Positions 44,401 to 55,200 of a stretch of DNA of 64,000 nt are shown here, piece by piece. The stretch's first letter is position 1, and each line of letters starts with the position of its first letter. The stretch comes from a candidate division KSB1 bacterium. GTDB lineage: Bacteria; Zhuqueibacterota; Zhuqueibacteria; Zhuqueibacterales; Zhuqueibacteraceae. The translations under genes were made by a program, and so were the position numbers. A model generated the notes under the pieces. That model made no database searches. It was given only the letters and a program-made list of their open reading frames with translations, and was not told where the DNA came from. The stretch lies in the NCBI GenBank assembly GCA_034506255.1, contig JAPDPX010000003.1:124001-188000 (forward strand). The letters run 5' to 3'.

Positions 44401-45600
44401 ATGCAATTTCAAGAATCTGAATTCTGCCAGCGCATTCAACCTTCCGAAACGCTCGCCCTCACCACCTTGGTCGCCGAATTGCGCCGCCAGGGCAAATCCA
44501 TCATCGACCTGGGTGCGGGTGAACCGGATTTCGACACCCCGGAAGACATCAAGGCGGCGGGCATTCGCGCCATTCGCGAGGGCAAAACCAGGTACACGCC
44601 CAATGTCGGCACACTGGCATTGCGTGAAGCGATTTGCCGGCATTTGCAAACGCTCGGCGGCCCGGCTTATACGCCGGCGCAAGTGGTGGTCTCCAATGGC
44701 GCCAAGCAGGCGATTCACAATGCCCTGCTGGCGCTCTGCAATCCCGGCGATGAAGTGATCGTGCCCGCACCCTACTGGGTGAGTTATCCCGAGCAGGTGA
44801 AGATGACGGGTGCCACGCCGGTGTTCGTGCCCACGGAGGACGCGACTGGTTTCAAAATTACGCCGGCGGCGCTGGCGGCGGCGATCACCCCGCGCACCCG
44901 CCTGCTCATTCTCAACAGCCCGGGCAATCCCACCGGTGCAGTCTATTCTGTCGCTGAACTCACGGCGCTGGCGGCGATCATCCGGGAGAAGCAGATTTTT
45001 GTGCTCGCGGATGAGATTTATTTCAAGCTCGTCTATCGCGAAACGCAAACGTGCAGCCTGGCGTGTTTTCCCGAGCTGCGCGAGCAGTTGATTTTGATCA
45101 ACGGCTTCTCGAAAGCCTACGCCATGACCGGCTGGCGGCTGGGATACCTGGCGGCACCGGTTGCGATTGCCAGGGCGGCGGCAAAGATTCAGAGCCATAC
45201 CACCTCCAACCCCTGCTCCATTTCCCAGGAGGCCGGTTGCGCGGCCCTGGCGATGGATGAGCAGACGCTGGTTGCGATGCGCGACGAGTTCGAGCGGCGT
45301 CGCGATTTCGTGCACGCCGCGGTCAATCGCATGCCGGGGCTCTCGGCCTGCCTGCCGGGCGGCGCGTTCTATCTGTTTGTGAATGTCAGTGCCTTGCTCG
45401 GCCGCCGGCTTTTCGGACAAACAATTGCCGCGCCGGCTGATCTGGTGAAGCTGCTGCTTGAGCATGCCGGTGTTGCACTGGTCGGCGGCGAGGCCTTCGG
45501 CAGCCGCCAGCATGTGCGCATTTCATATGCGAATTCGATGGAGAACTTGCGCACGGCCATGCGACGCCTGGAGGAAACGCTGCAGCAGGTGGAAATTTAA
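44401..45600 (+). CDS. class I/II pyridoxal-phosphate aminotransferase (aspartate aminotransferase-like)
   Basis: The 399-residue product has the fold-type I pattern: IIDLGAGEPDFDTPEDIK, TRYTPNVGTLALREAIC, VVVSNGAKQAIHNALLAL, LLILNSPGNPTGAVYS, VLADEIYFKLVY, and NGFSKAYAMTGWRLGY with the PLP lysine at 238. HVRISYANSMENL holds the Arg that binds the substrate carboxylate. It belongs to the Ib aspartate aminotransferase subgroup, which may also act on prephenate. Four of five closest motifs agree with AspC/AspAT of thermophiles. An AAAGAG lies upstream. It is a single-gene unit. Confidence 0.88.
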   Translation: MQFQESEFCQRIQPSETLALTTLVAELRRQGKSIIDLGAGEPDFDTPEDIKAAGIRAIREGKTRYTPNVGTLALREAICRHLQTLGGPAYTPAQVVVSNGAKQAIHNALLALCNPGDEVIVPAPYWVSYPEQVKMTGATPVFVPTEDATGFKITPAALAAAITPRTRLLILNSPGNPTGAVYSVAELTALAAIIREKQIFVLADEIYFKLVYRETQTCSLACFPELREQLILINGFSKAYAMTGWRLGYLAAPVAIARAAAKIQSHTTSNPCSISQEAGCAALAMDEQTLVAMRDEFERRRDFVHAAVNRMPGLSACLPGGAFYLFVNVSALLGRRLFGQTIAAPADLVKLLLEHAGVALVGGEAFGSRQHVRISYANSMENLRTAMRRLEETLQQVEI

Positions 45601-45871
45601 CAGCTTTGAGGCCCTGGGCCTGCGAGTGTGAAAATGGCATCTGCCTGCCGGCAGGATGACTGCCGCACCATCAGAGCACAGCAGCCGCTTGCAACCACGG
45701 CCGGCCGGCGTTGCTGAACTGCGATCACCCCGGCAACGCCGGGAGTTCCGGACAACAGCACAGCGTGCGACGCCATGCGCGTGCTTACAAAGCAGCAAAT
45801 CGCGTTGGGCATACCTTGAGTTTGGTCTCCGGCTCGCGGCTTGCAGCCGGCAGTATCCCTCAAATTCATCC

Positions 45872-45900
45872 TTGACATTCGCAACGTGTTGCGGTACTAT
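45872..45900 (+). promoter_or_regulatory. strong sigma-70 promoter with palindromic operator in the spacer
   Basis: TTGACA (45872-45877), a 17-bp spacer, TACTAT (45895-45900). The spacer holds the perfect palindrome CGCAACGTGTTGCG (45880-45893), a position where a repressor would block the promoter. Downstream there is no clear gene; a short hairpin with T7 follows at 45915-45940. Confidence 0.5.
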
Positions 45901-45914
45901 GGCTGGCGATAGCA

Positions 45915-45940
45915 GGCGCGTTGCGCCGGCGGATTTTTTT
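45915..45940 (+). terminator. small hairpin with T run
   Basis: GGCGC/GCGCC (45915-45919 with 45923-45927) is followed by seven T after six bases. The stem is short, so this is a weak terminator or attenuator. Confidence 0.35.
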
Positions 45941-46041
45941 GGGGGCGAGTAGGCAATGCCCATGAAGTTGAAATCTGCGAATAACTGAAAATGATGTCGC
46001 TGGCTCAGTTCGAATACTCCTCCATTGCCGCCGGGGAAATT

Positions 46042-46131
46042 TGCCATGCCCGCATGGCCACCCATCATGATGAAAATGAGCTTTCGTAGTAGGGCCTTCA
46101 GGCACCAATCCCGAAGCGTCTACTACGAAAG
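46042..46131. repeat. MITE-like palindromic repeat, copy 1
   Basis: A perfect 12-bp inverted repeat CTTTCGTAGTAG (46081-46092) / CTACTACGAAAG (46120-46131) with a 27-base loop. The whole 90-bp segment has a diverged copy at 46471-46556. Confidence 0.7.
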
Positions 46132-46179
46132 CCATTACCGTGGTAAACGCAAAGTGGCCACGCCGCCAGGAACGCCGCA

Positions 46180-46280
46180 AGGTTTTCCTTTTCGGTGTGG
46201 CCACTCCGCGTGTTGGTGTTTCGAAAGGAAAACGCAGTAACGATTCCGTTTTGCTCTGCCACGGCTTGGCCGTGGCACTC
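46180..46280. repeat. fragment of repeat R1
   Basis: The hairpin GCCACGGC-TTG-GCCGTGGC (46258-46276) and flanking TTTTGCTCTGCCACGG match the hairpin part of R1 at 9250 and 23093. Confidence 0.5.
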
Positions 46281-46334
46281 CCGCAATTTTCGTGATAATA
46301 GTAAAACGTCAAGTTGGCACGTCCGCTCCCAAAA

Positions 46335-46422
46335 GTCATTCTGCAAGAATCTTTTTGAGTGCTTGGGATAACGCGGGAATAGGCTTCAATCCCGGCACTA
46401 AGGAAGATTCCTCCGGAATGAC
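46335..46422. repeat. inverted repeat of the GTCATTC family
   Basis: GTCATTCTGCAAGAATCTT (46335-46353) and AAGATTCCTCCGGAATGAC (46404-46422) are imperfect inverted copies with a 50-bp centre. One arm resembles 12767-12795. Confidence 0.5.
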
Positions 46423-46470
46423 AGTTTTGATTGTGGAGCGGATTTTGGAACTTAACGTTGTAGTAGTAAC

Positions 46471-46556
46471 TGCCATGCCGCGCGCGGCACCCATCAGAAT
46501 GAAAAAGAGCTCTGTAGTGCCCTCAGGCACCGATCCTGAAGGGTCTACTAGAAAAG
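46471..46556. repeat. MITE-like palindromic repeat, copy 2
   Basis: TGCCATGCC..GGCACCCATCA.AATGAAAA.GAGCT, CTCAGGCACCGATCC and TCTACTA.GAAAAG match 46042-46131 in order. The outer inverted repeat is decayed here. Confidence 0.6.
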
Positions 46557-46792
46557 TATTTTCATGCTAATTTCATCGAGCACGGGGATCCGCTTTTTCA
46601 AAGCGGTATCCCGGGCGTGTGGATTTTGCACCGCTGGGGCTGTTTTCTGTGCCCCGGCAGTGCGCTGAATGTTGTTTTGATCGGCACGCTTTGCAGATGA
46701 AGCTAACAAACAACAGATGTGCGTCCGTCTGTGCGATCTTCCGATTTTGAGATGGAGGCGCACGGGATTGCCAGGCAAGCTGGAGTAAGATG

Positions 46793-47110
46793 ATGCCCTC
46801 CTACGATTATGACTGTTCTTCCTGTGGCCGCACTACGGAGATTTTCCAGAGCATCACCGCGCCGCCGGTGGAAAAGTGCCCGCATTGCGGCGGCCGGGTG
46901 ACGCGCCGCATCTCCGGCGGCACCGGTTTGATCTTCAAAGGCAGTGGGTTTTATTTGACAGATTACAAGAACGCCGGCGCAAAAAACGGCGACGGCAAAG
47001 CCGACCAGGCCACGTCCACCACCGGCGGCAACGAAACCGCCGACCAGGACAAGAGCGGCAGGGCTTCCACTGCGAAGAAGACGGAAGCTTCGCCGGTCTC
47101 CGCGGAATAA
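46793..47110 (+). CDS. FmdB family zinc-ribbon protein
   Basis: The 105-residue product starts MPSYDYDCSSCG and carries two CxxC pairs (CSSC, CPHC), the zinc ribbon of the FmdB/putative regulatory family (usually starts MPxYxYxCxxC). GTGLIFKGSGFYLTDY is also conserved in it. The C-terminal 50 residues are low complexity (Lys, Asp, Ala, Thr), as in relatives. Its molecular role is not established; FmdB was named for a possible regulator of amidase genes. GGAG lies 8 bp upstream of the chosen ATG, and another in-frame ATG precedes it. Confidence 0.85.
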   Translation: MPSYDYDCSSCGRTTEIFQSITAPPVEKCPHCGGRVTRRISGGTGLIFKGSGFYLTDYKNAGAKNGDGKADQATSTTGGNETADQDKSGRASTAKKTEASPVSAE

Positions 47111-47278
47111 ACCGTGCCGGTGCGTGGAATGCACACCGCTCCACTGGTTGGCCGGAGCAGTCCGCCGTCTCCGCCAGCGGGGGCGCATCTGCCGGCATGA
47201 CCCGTCGGCGCGGGCAGGATTGGAAAGAACCTGCCTTCACCTCAGGAACAGTCGTGCAGTTTACTTTCAGACACAATC

Positions 47279-48409
47279 ATGCCACACCTCGGATTGAACA
47301 GTGACGTTCAGGCCGGAGGCCATCGCTTTCATGTGCAAACGAGCTATTCGGCCAGCAACGCCAAGATCATCTCTCACATTTTCGATCATGGCCGCATCGT
47401 TGCGCAGCGCGAAGTGCCCATGAACGGGGAGGCGGGCGATCAACATCTCGCCCGGAAGCTGCATGCCATCCATCAGGACATGGTGGCGGAAATGGAGTTG
47501 CTGTTTCACATCGCCGACAAAGTGCGCGAAGTGAAACACCCGCTCTCCTGCCTCAAACTCGGCCGGCTTTTTTTGCAGAAGAATCTGCTGGACGACGCCA
47601 TTGCCACCCTCGAGCTCGCCATCACGCTGGACGTCGACTCCCCCCATGCTTACAACGACCTGGGCATGGCCTATCTGCGCCGCGGTGAATTTGCCCGCAG
47701 CGAAAAAGTTCTGCGCGAGGGTCTCGAGCGCGCCCCGCAATATGCCGACGGCTACTGCAATCTCGGCGTGGCGTATCTCGAGCAGGAGAAGTATGCCGAG
47801 GCGCTGCAGGCCTTCGAAACGGCGCTGCAGATCAACCCCAAATTTTTCCGCGCCCTCCTGCTGCGCACGCTTGCCCATCTCAGCATGCTGGCCTCGCCGG
47901 CGGTGCGCGGCACGCTCGCCGAACTGCCGGCGCATCGCGAACAGGTGCGTGAAGAACTGGAGCGCGTCCTGCAGGCAATGCCGGCAGGCCACGACCACAG
48001 CCGGCTGGTGAAATGCCGGGAACACCTCAGCCGCAACGAGTTAGGCCGGGCCGCTGCCGAGCTGCAAGCCATGCGGCAGGAGATGCAGGCGGAGGCCTTC
48101 AGCCACTACGAAAACGAGTTTTATCTCAAATTCATGTACGGCGGCAAGGGCCGTGACGACGCCTTCGTGCAGCGCTACACCGACAAGCTGCGCGAAGCCA
48201 TTCAAAACTATCCCGAGTATGCCGATTTGCACAACCATCTCGGCATCGCTTATTTGATTCAGTGCCGCAATCTCTTCCTGCGCGCCCTGGAGGAGTTTCG
48301 CACCGCGCTGCGCATCAATCCGAATTTCAAGCGTGCGGAAAAAAATTTGAAGCTGACCGAGAACGACGGCAAGGGTTTTCTCATTCTGCTGCGTGCGCTG
48401 TTCAAATAA
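47279..48409 (+). CDS. tetratricopeptide repeat protein
   Basis: The 376-residue product has no signal peptide. After about 100 residues of unrecognised sequence (HVQTSYSASNAKIISHIFDHGRIV), which includes a helical DQHLARKLHAIHQDMVAEMELLF, come TPR units: LKLGRLFLQKNLLDDAIATLELA, YNDLGMAYLRRGEFARSEKVLREG, YCNLGVAYLEQEKYAEALQAFETAL, then irregular helices and a last unit (LHNHLGIAYLIQCRNLFLRALEEFRTAL). TPR proteins bind partners rather than catalyse. A hairpin follows at 48428-48446. The first 100 residues recall a domain often found before TPRs in such genomes, but I cannot name it. Confidence 0.82.
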   Translation: MPHLGLNSDVQAGGHRFHVQTSYSASNAKIISHIFDHGRIVAQREVPMNGEAGDQHLARKLHAIHQDMVAEMELLFHIADKVREVKHPLSCLKLGRLFLQKNLLDDAIATLELAITLDVDSPHAYNDLGMAYLRRGEFARSEKVLREGLERAPQYADGYCNLGVAYLEQEKYAEALQAFETALQINPKFFRALLLRTLAHLSMLASPAVRGTLAELPAHREQVREELERVLQAMPAGHDHSRLVKCREHLSRNELGRAAAELQAMRQEMQAEAFSHYENEFYLKFMYGGKGRDDAFVQRYTDKLREAIQNYPEYADLHNHLGIAYLIQCRNLFLRALEEFRTALRINPNFKRAEKNLKLTENDGKGFLILLRALFK

Positions 48410-48764
48410 CCCGGGCGGCGGGGATCGCACCGGCGCGCCGCCGGTGTTTGCGTGATGGAAGCGGCCGTGTCCTTTTCCGGCTGTGGAGCGTGTGGCGTGA
48501 AATGCCATGCCGTGGAGCAGAACGATTTGCGGTTGCAGCATCTGTGATACTTTCCGGGAATTTTTGCTCTCCTTATAGTGCCGTCCATCCCTTCCCCCTT
48601 CGAACTGCTGCCAGGTCATCGCTTTCCTTGCAACGCCGGGGTCAACCCTCATGGCTTGGGATTTGCACAAAAGGTCGCCGGTTACCGAAAGTTCAAATGT
48701 TAACAACTGCTTTCTTGTCTCACCCCGAAACAATGTCACTTCGCTGATACAGAAAGAGGAGCGC
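48410..48764. other. 355-bp gap before the surface protein operon
   Basis: It begins with a hairpin at 48428-48446 and has a short R2-like stretch (about 48620-48655). No gene was recognised. Confidence 0.45.
48428..48446 (+). terminator. hairpin 3' of the TPR gene
   Basis: CACCGGC/GCCGGTG, a 7-bp stem with a 5-base loop, followed by only three T. Likely a modest terminator. Confidence 0.4.
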
Positions 48765-49259
48765 ATGAGAAACTCGAGATGCCTCTCCGGGTGCCTGATG
48801 GTGGCCCTCGCGGTCAGCCTGCTGAGCTCCGCCTCCGGCCAGGCACAAAACAGCCCCACCGCTGCCGCGCGGCGGGATTGGCCCGTCACGGTGCGGGCGC
48901 TGGCGGCACAACCGGGCGAGGTTTCGCTGTACGAAATCCGTTTCACCACGGGTGATTCCCTCGCTGCCCGCGCGGAAATTATCCTCGATTTTCCGGCAGA
49001 GTTCGATTTGAGCCTGTTGCGGGTGGCCAGCTCGACCAGCATCAACGGCGGGTTCAAGCTGGTGCGCGAACGCAATCAGGTGCGGGTGCAGCGCACCGGT
49101 TTGGGTGCCATGATCCCGCCCGGCCGCAACGTGGAGCTGCAGCTCGGCTTGATCAAAAACCCCGGCCGGCTGACGGGCAACTATGAAGTCGGCATGGAGA
49201 TCCGCTCCTCCAGCCAGAGCGTGCTGGTGGCCCGCAAGAATCATCGCATCGAATTCTAA
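48765..49259 (+). CDS. small exported protein resembling the N-terminal domain of the giant surface protein
   Basis: The 164-residue product has a signal peptide (LMVALAVSLLSSASGQAQ, cleavage near residue 28). The mature part is one beta-rich domain: SLYEIRFTTGDS, AEIILDFPAEFDLSLLRV, INGGFKLVRERNQVRVQ, GRNVELQLGLIKNPGRLTGNYEVGMEI. The same order (YKISFITS, GKIRLSFPPSF, DGGYAAIADTNH, with a final FRIFVQTL strand) appears in residues 35-170 of the next gene, so the two look like paralogous domains. GAGGAGCG supports the start. The next gene begins 18 bp later, so they form an operon. Confidence 0.7.
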   Translation: MRNSRCLSGCLMVALAVSLLSSASGQAQNSPTAAARRDWPVTVRALAAQPGEVSLYEIRFTTGDSLAARAEIILDFPAEFDLSLLRVASSTSINGGFKLVRERNQVRVQRTGLGAMIPPGRNVELQLGLIKNPGRLTGNYEVGMEIRSSSQSVLVARKNHRIEF

Positions 49260-49277
49260 CTCCCCGTGAGATCAGCA

Positions 49278-52200
49278 ATGCAAGTCATGAAGATTGCCGC
49301 GCAGCGGGTTGCGGCGCCAAGCTGGCGCATCCTGGGGCTGGCTCTGTTTCTCGCCACCGCACCCGCCTTCGGACAGGGAAGTCTAACGCAAGTCACGGTC
49401 ACGCCCTCCGACACCACTGCCGGCAAGGGTGCCATCTACAAAATCAGTTTCATCACCAGTCTCACTGGCGGCCCGGGGGGCGCCGGCATTCCCGCCAACG
49501 GCAAAATCCGCCTGTCGTTCCCTCCGAGCTTCGTGGATTCGACGGTGACGGCGGCATTCAACGACAACGGCCTGGACGGCGGTTATGCCGCGATCGCCGA
49601 CACCAATCACGTGATCACGCTCACGCGCGACAGCACCGGCACCGCGCTCGCCGCCGGCGACACCGCGGTGTTCAGCGTTGCCATCGTCTATAATTCGACG
49701 CTTGCGGACAGCTTCCGAATTTTTGTGCAGACGCTGAACGCCGCCGGCGTGGCCATCGACAGTGCCCGCTCGGCCTTCTTCCGCATCGCGGCTGCGCCGC
49801 TGCATCATTTCAAAATCGACAGCGTGGCCACGCAAACCGCGGGCGATTCGTTTTTCATCACTATTTCGGCACGCGACGTTTATGAGAATCTGGTCAAGAC
49901 CTTCAAGCGCAAAGTCTCAATCTCGCTCAATGCCGACACCATCACCCCGGCGCTGAGCGACACCTTTGTGCTGGGCCAGCGGCTGCAGAAAGTCGTCATC
50001 ACCCGGGCCGGCGAGGGCCGCATCATCACCGTGAAAGACAGTCTCAATCACACGGGCAGCTCGAATGCGTTCCGGGTGAATCCCGGGCCGCTGCACCATA
50101 TCGGCGTTTCTCTGATTGCCACACCACAAACGGCGGGAGCGGGTTTCGCCGTCACCTTCACCGCCCAGGATTCCCTCAACAATACCGTCACCACTTTCAC
50201 CGGACCGGTGACGATTGCCGATCTGACCGGCACGGTGACCCCGGTCACCAGCGGGGCCTTCAATCTCGGCGTGCGCACCGAAACCCTGCGCATCACACAG
50301 GCTTCCACCAACAACCGGATTACGGTGAGCGGCGGCGGCAAAAACGGCCAGTCCAATTTCTTTGACGTGAACGCCGGTGCCCTCGATCGTTTTGTTTTGT
50401 CGGTGATTCCCGACCCGCAGGTTGCCGGGAACTCGTTTCTGTTCTCGATCACCGCCAGGGATGCCAACAACAACAATGTTTCTTACAGCGGCACGGTGAC
50501 CTTGACCGACAACACCGGCACGTTGACTCCCACCAGTGTGCTGTTCGCCGGCGAAGCCACAAAAACCGTCAACGCGATGATTACCAAGGCACAGTCCAAT
50601 GTGGTGATCACCGCGAGCGGCAGCGGCAGAACCGGGCAATCCAACAGCTTCACGGTCAATCCCGCCGCGCTCGATCATTTCGAAGTAACCAGCACCGGCG
50701 GTGGCAGCCTGGGCAGCCAGACTGCCGGGTCGGCTTTTGCGATACGGATTGTGGCCCGCGATCGCCACGACAATATCGTGACCTCACACAGCGGGCCGGG
50801 CAGCGCGGTGACGTTGTCCAACACGACGGCCAGCCTCTCCCCCGCCAGCAGCGGGAATTTCTCCAACGGCATCCTGGCCTCGCAAACCGTGACGATCACC
50901 AGGAGCGCCAGCGCAGACGCGATCACCGTCAGCCACGGTGCCACCGGCAGGAGTGGCGTGTCGAACAACTTCGCGGTGCTGGCCGGGCCGCATGCAGATT
51001 TTCGCCTGGACCCGGTGGGCAGCCCGCAAACTGCGGGCGTGCCGTTTCCCCTGGTCGTCCGTGCGGTGGATGCTTATGAAAACATCGTGACCGGCTTCAC
51101 CGGTACTGTGAATCTGGCAGTAAACGGTGGCGGCACGATTACTCCCAACACCAGCGGGAATTTTGTGGCAGGCGTGTGGAACGGCAGCGTCAGCATTTCC
51201 AACACCGGCTCGGGTCGCGTCATCACAGTTTCAGGGAACGGCTTCAACGAAACTTCCACCCCGTTTGATGTCACGGCGAATGGCATTGATCATTTTGTCA
51301 TTGATCCGGTTGGCAATCAAACTGCCGGGCAGAATTTCAGTGTGACGATTCGCGCCAAAGACGCAAATGATAATGATGTGGCGTTTTCCGGCCCGGTGAC
51401 GTTGACGGACAACACCGGCACGTTGAAACCAGACAGCGTGACCTTTTCGAATCAGGCGTCACTCACCGTCACCACGGCGTACATCACCAAAGCACAGAGC
51501 AATGTGGTGATCACCGCCAGCGGCAGCGCCAAGCCGGCGCAATCGAACAGCTTCACCGTTGCGCCCGCGGACCTGGATCATTTCGACGTGACCAGCGCCG
51601 CGGGCGGCAACATTGCAAGCCAGACGGCCGGCACGAGTTTCACGATCAAGCTCGTTGCCCGCGATGCCTTCAACAATGTGGTGACCTCGTTCAACAGCGG
51701 GGTGACCATGTCCAACACCACCGGCAGTCTGGTTCCTTCGAGCAGCGGCAATTTCACCAATGGTGAGCTGGCTTCGCTCACGGTGACGATCACCAAAACG
51801 TCCAGCGCCGATGCCATTTCGGTGAGCGGCGGCACGCCGGCGCGCAACGGGGTATCCAACAATTTTGCAGTGAACGCCGGGCCGCACGCGGATTTTCGCA
51901 TTGCCAACATTGCCTCGCCACAGACCGCGGGTGTGCCTTTCCCGGTGATTGTGCGGGCGGTGGATGCCCATGACAACACGGTCACCGGTTTCACCGGCAC
52001 CGTGAATCTGACGGTCAGTGGCGGCGGCACGATCTCACCCAACGTGAGCAGCAACTTCATCAACGGCGTGTGGAACGGCAGCGTGAGCATTTCGAACTCC
52101 GGCACCAACCGCCAGATTACAGTTTCCAATGGAGGATTCAGCGAGCAATCGAATCCCTTCACGGTGAATGCCGGCTCACTCGACCGTTTTGTCATCGACA

Positions 52201-55200
52201 CCATCGGCACGCAGACCGCCGGCCAGAATTTCAGCGTGACGGTGCGCGCCCGCGATGCCAACAACAATGAGGTGGCATACACCGGCACGGTGACGCTGAG
52301 CGACAACACCGGCACGCTCACCGCCTCTGCCTTGGTGTTCAGCGGGCAGACCTTCCGCACGATTTCCGATGCGCGCATCACCAAAGCGCAGACGGGCGTG
52401 GTGATCACCGCCAGCGGCAGTGGCAAGGTCGGCCAATCCGCCGCCTTCACGGTCAATCCCGATTTGCTGGATCATTTCAGCCTGACCAACACCAGCGGCA
52501 ACGCCATCGGCACGCAGACCGCCGGCACGCCGTTTACCATCAGAATTGTAGCGCGGGATCAATACTACAACACGGTGACCGGCTTCAATCAACCCGTGAT
52601 CCTCACCGATCTGACCGGTCTGAATATCACCACGGCGAATTTCAGCAACGGCGTGCTGGCCTCGCAAAGCCTGACGATCACGCAGGCGCGCAGCGACAAT
52701 CAACTGACCGCAAGCGGCGGTGTGCCGGCCAAAAGCGGGACGTCCAACCTGTTCAATGTTGTGCCGGCCGCACTCGATCACTTCGCGATCGACAACATCA
52801 CCGACCAGGCGGCGGGCGTGCCCTTCACCATCACCCTGCGTGCGCTGGATGTCTACAATAATCTCGTGACCGGCTACAACGGCGCGGTCACGCTCTCCGA
52901 TTTGACCGGCACGATTGCGCCGGCCAGCAGCGGTGCGTTCATCGGCGGCGTGCGCAACGAAAGCGTGACCATCACGCAGACGCGCACGGCCAATCGCATC
53001 AACGTGAGTGGCAGCGGCAAGACCGGGAGTTCGAACAGCTTCAACGTGATTGCCAGCACCGTCGATCATTTTGACATCAGCACCATCGGCAATCAAACCG
53101 CGGGCGTGCCATTCAGCGTGACCATCATTGCCAGGGACGCCAGCAACAACACCGTGACTGGCTTCAACGGCACGGTGACGGTGAGCGATGGCACCGGCAC
53201 GGTCTCGCCGGCCACCAGCAATCCCTTCACGGCGGGCACGCTGACGCAGAATTTCACGATCACCAAAAGTGCGGGCAACAACCGCCTGACGGTCACCGGA
53301 GTGGGCAAATCCAGCAGCTCGAATGCGTTCAACGTCAGCCATGCGGCTCTGACCAAGTTTCATATCGCGCCGCTCACGGATCAGGTGGCCGGTCAGAGTT
53401 TCCCGCTCATCCTGACGGCGCAGGATCAATATGACAACACGGTGATGAATTTCAGCGGCACGGTGAGCATCGCCATCAACAGCGGCACGATTCAGCCGGC
53501 GAACAGCGGCGCCTTCAGCGCGGGCGTGCGCACCGAGGCGGTGACGGTGCCGCAGGCGGGTGGCAACCGCGTGATCACGGTGAATGACGGCGCCGGGCAT
53601 TCCGGCTCGTCGAATGCTTTCAATGTCAATGCCGCGGGCCTGGATCGTTTCGTGTTCAGCAACATCGGCACGCAGGCGGCGGGGGCTCCCTTCAGCTTCA
53701 CCATCACCGCCCGGGATGCCAACGGCAACGACGTCAGTTTCATCGGCACGCTGACGCTGAGCGAGGCCACCGGCACGCTTTCCCCCACGACGGTGGCGAT
53801 GAACGGCACGAGCGTGACGGTGACGAATGCCGTGATCACCAGGGCACAGAACGGTCTCACACTCACCGCCAGCGGCGGCGGCAAAACCGGCACCTCCAAC
53901 AGCTTCAATGTGAATCCCGGGCCGCTGCAGCGCGTGCGGATCGTGGAGAGCAACGGCGTCGAGTTGGGGGCCAAGTCGTTGAATGCCGATCAATCGTTGA
54001 CCGTGCGGGCTGCCGGTTATGACGCCTACAACAATTATGCGGGCGACCAGACGGTGACCTGGCTGGTGCAGACGGTGACCGGCAGCGGCATTGGCGAAGT
54101 TTCCCCGGTTACGGGCAGCACCACGATTTTCAATGCCAAAAAAACCGGCACCGGCCGGCTGGTGGCGGATCATGCCAGCGTGATTGACGACAGCTCGGGG
54201 GTGATCACCATCACGCCGGGCGCCGCCTTTCGCGTCAAGATTCTTGCCGGCACGGCCGGCAACAGCGGGGTGGTGACCACTTTGAATTTGACCACCGGCG
54301 CCACCTTTGACATGCACGCGGCGAGCTTCGATGTCGATGACAACTACATTCAGGATGTGTCCGTGACCTGGAGTGTCACGGGTGGCATCGGCGATTTGAA
54401 TCCGTCCAGTGGCATGGCCACGCGCTTCATCGCGCGCAGCGCCGGTTCGGGCCAGATCACCGCCGATCACGCCAGCCTGATCGATTACACCACCGGCGCG
54501 ATTCAAGTGAATGCCGGCAATCTCGCACGCATTCGCATTGTCGAAGGCCCGAGCGGCGATGGCCCGCCAGTGGGTGCGCGCACGCTGACCACGGATGATC
54601 TGTTGAAAGTGCATGCGGCGGGGTACGATGCCGAGGGCAATTACCTGGGCGATGAATCCGTCACCTGGCGGGTGCGCAACGGCATCGGCGTGGTGACGCC
54701 CACCGTGGGCACGGTGACCGACTTCGACCCGCGCGTGCCCGGCAGCGGCCGCCTCGTTGCCGATCATGGCTCGGTGCCGGATGACAGCACCGGTGTGATC
54801 ACGGTCAATCGCGGCCAGGCTTTTCGCATCAAAGTTTTGAACAATTTGTCGGGCAACACCGCCGAGGTGCAAAGCCCGACGCTCACCACCGGCGAAACCC
54901 TGCCGGTGCATGCCAGCAGTTTCGATCGGGACAACAACTACATCGGCGACGTGAGCGTGAGCTGGTCGGTGAGCGGAAATATCGGCACGTTGAGCACGAG
55001 TGTCGGCAGCAGCACGGTGTTTACCGCCACCACACCCAACACCGGCGTGATTACCGGCACGCATCCCACGCTGGAGTCGGACGCCACCGGCCCGATCACG
55101 GTGATCGCCGGCAATCTGAGCTACATCCGGATCGTGCGCGGCCCCAGTGGCAATGGTCCGGAGCTGGGCAATCTCAGCCTGACCACCGATGACGTGCTGG

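Larger units (their letters stand above)
45601..46792. other. 1.2-kb gene-free region with promoter, palindromes and repeats
   Basis: No credible gene. Contents in order: a strong promoter with a palindrome in its spacer (45872-45900), a small hairpin with T run (45915-45940), two copies of a MITE-like repeat (46042-46131, 46471-46556), an R1 fragment (about 46180-46280) and an inverted repeat of the GTCATTC family (46335-46422). Confidence 0.55.
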
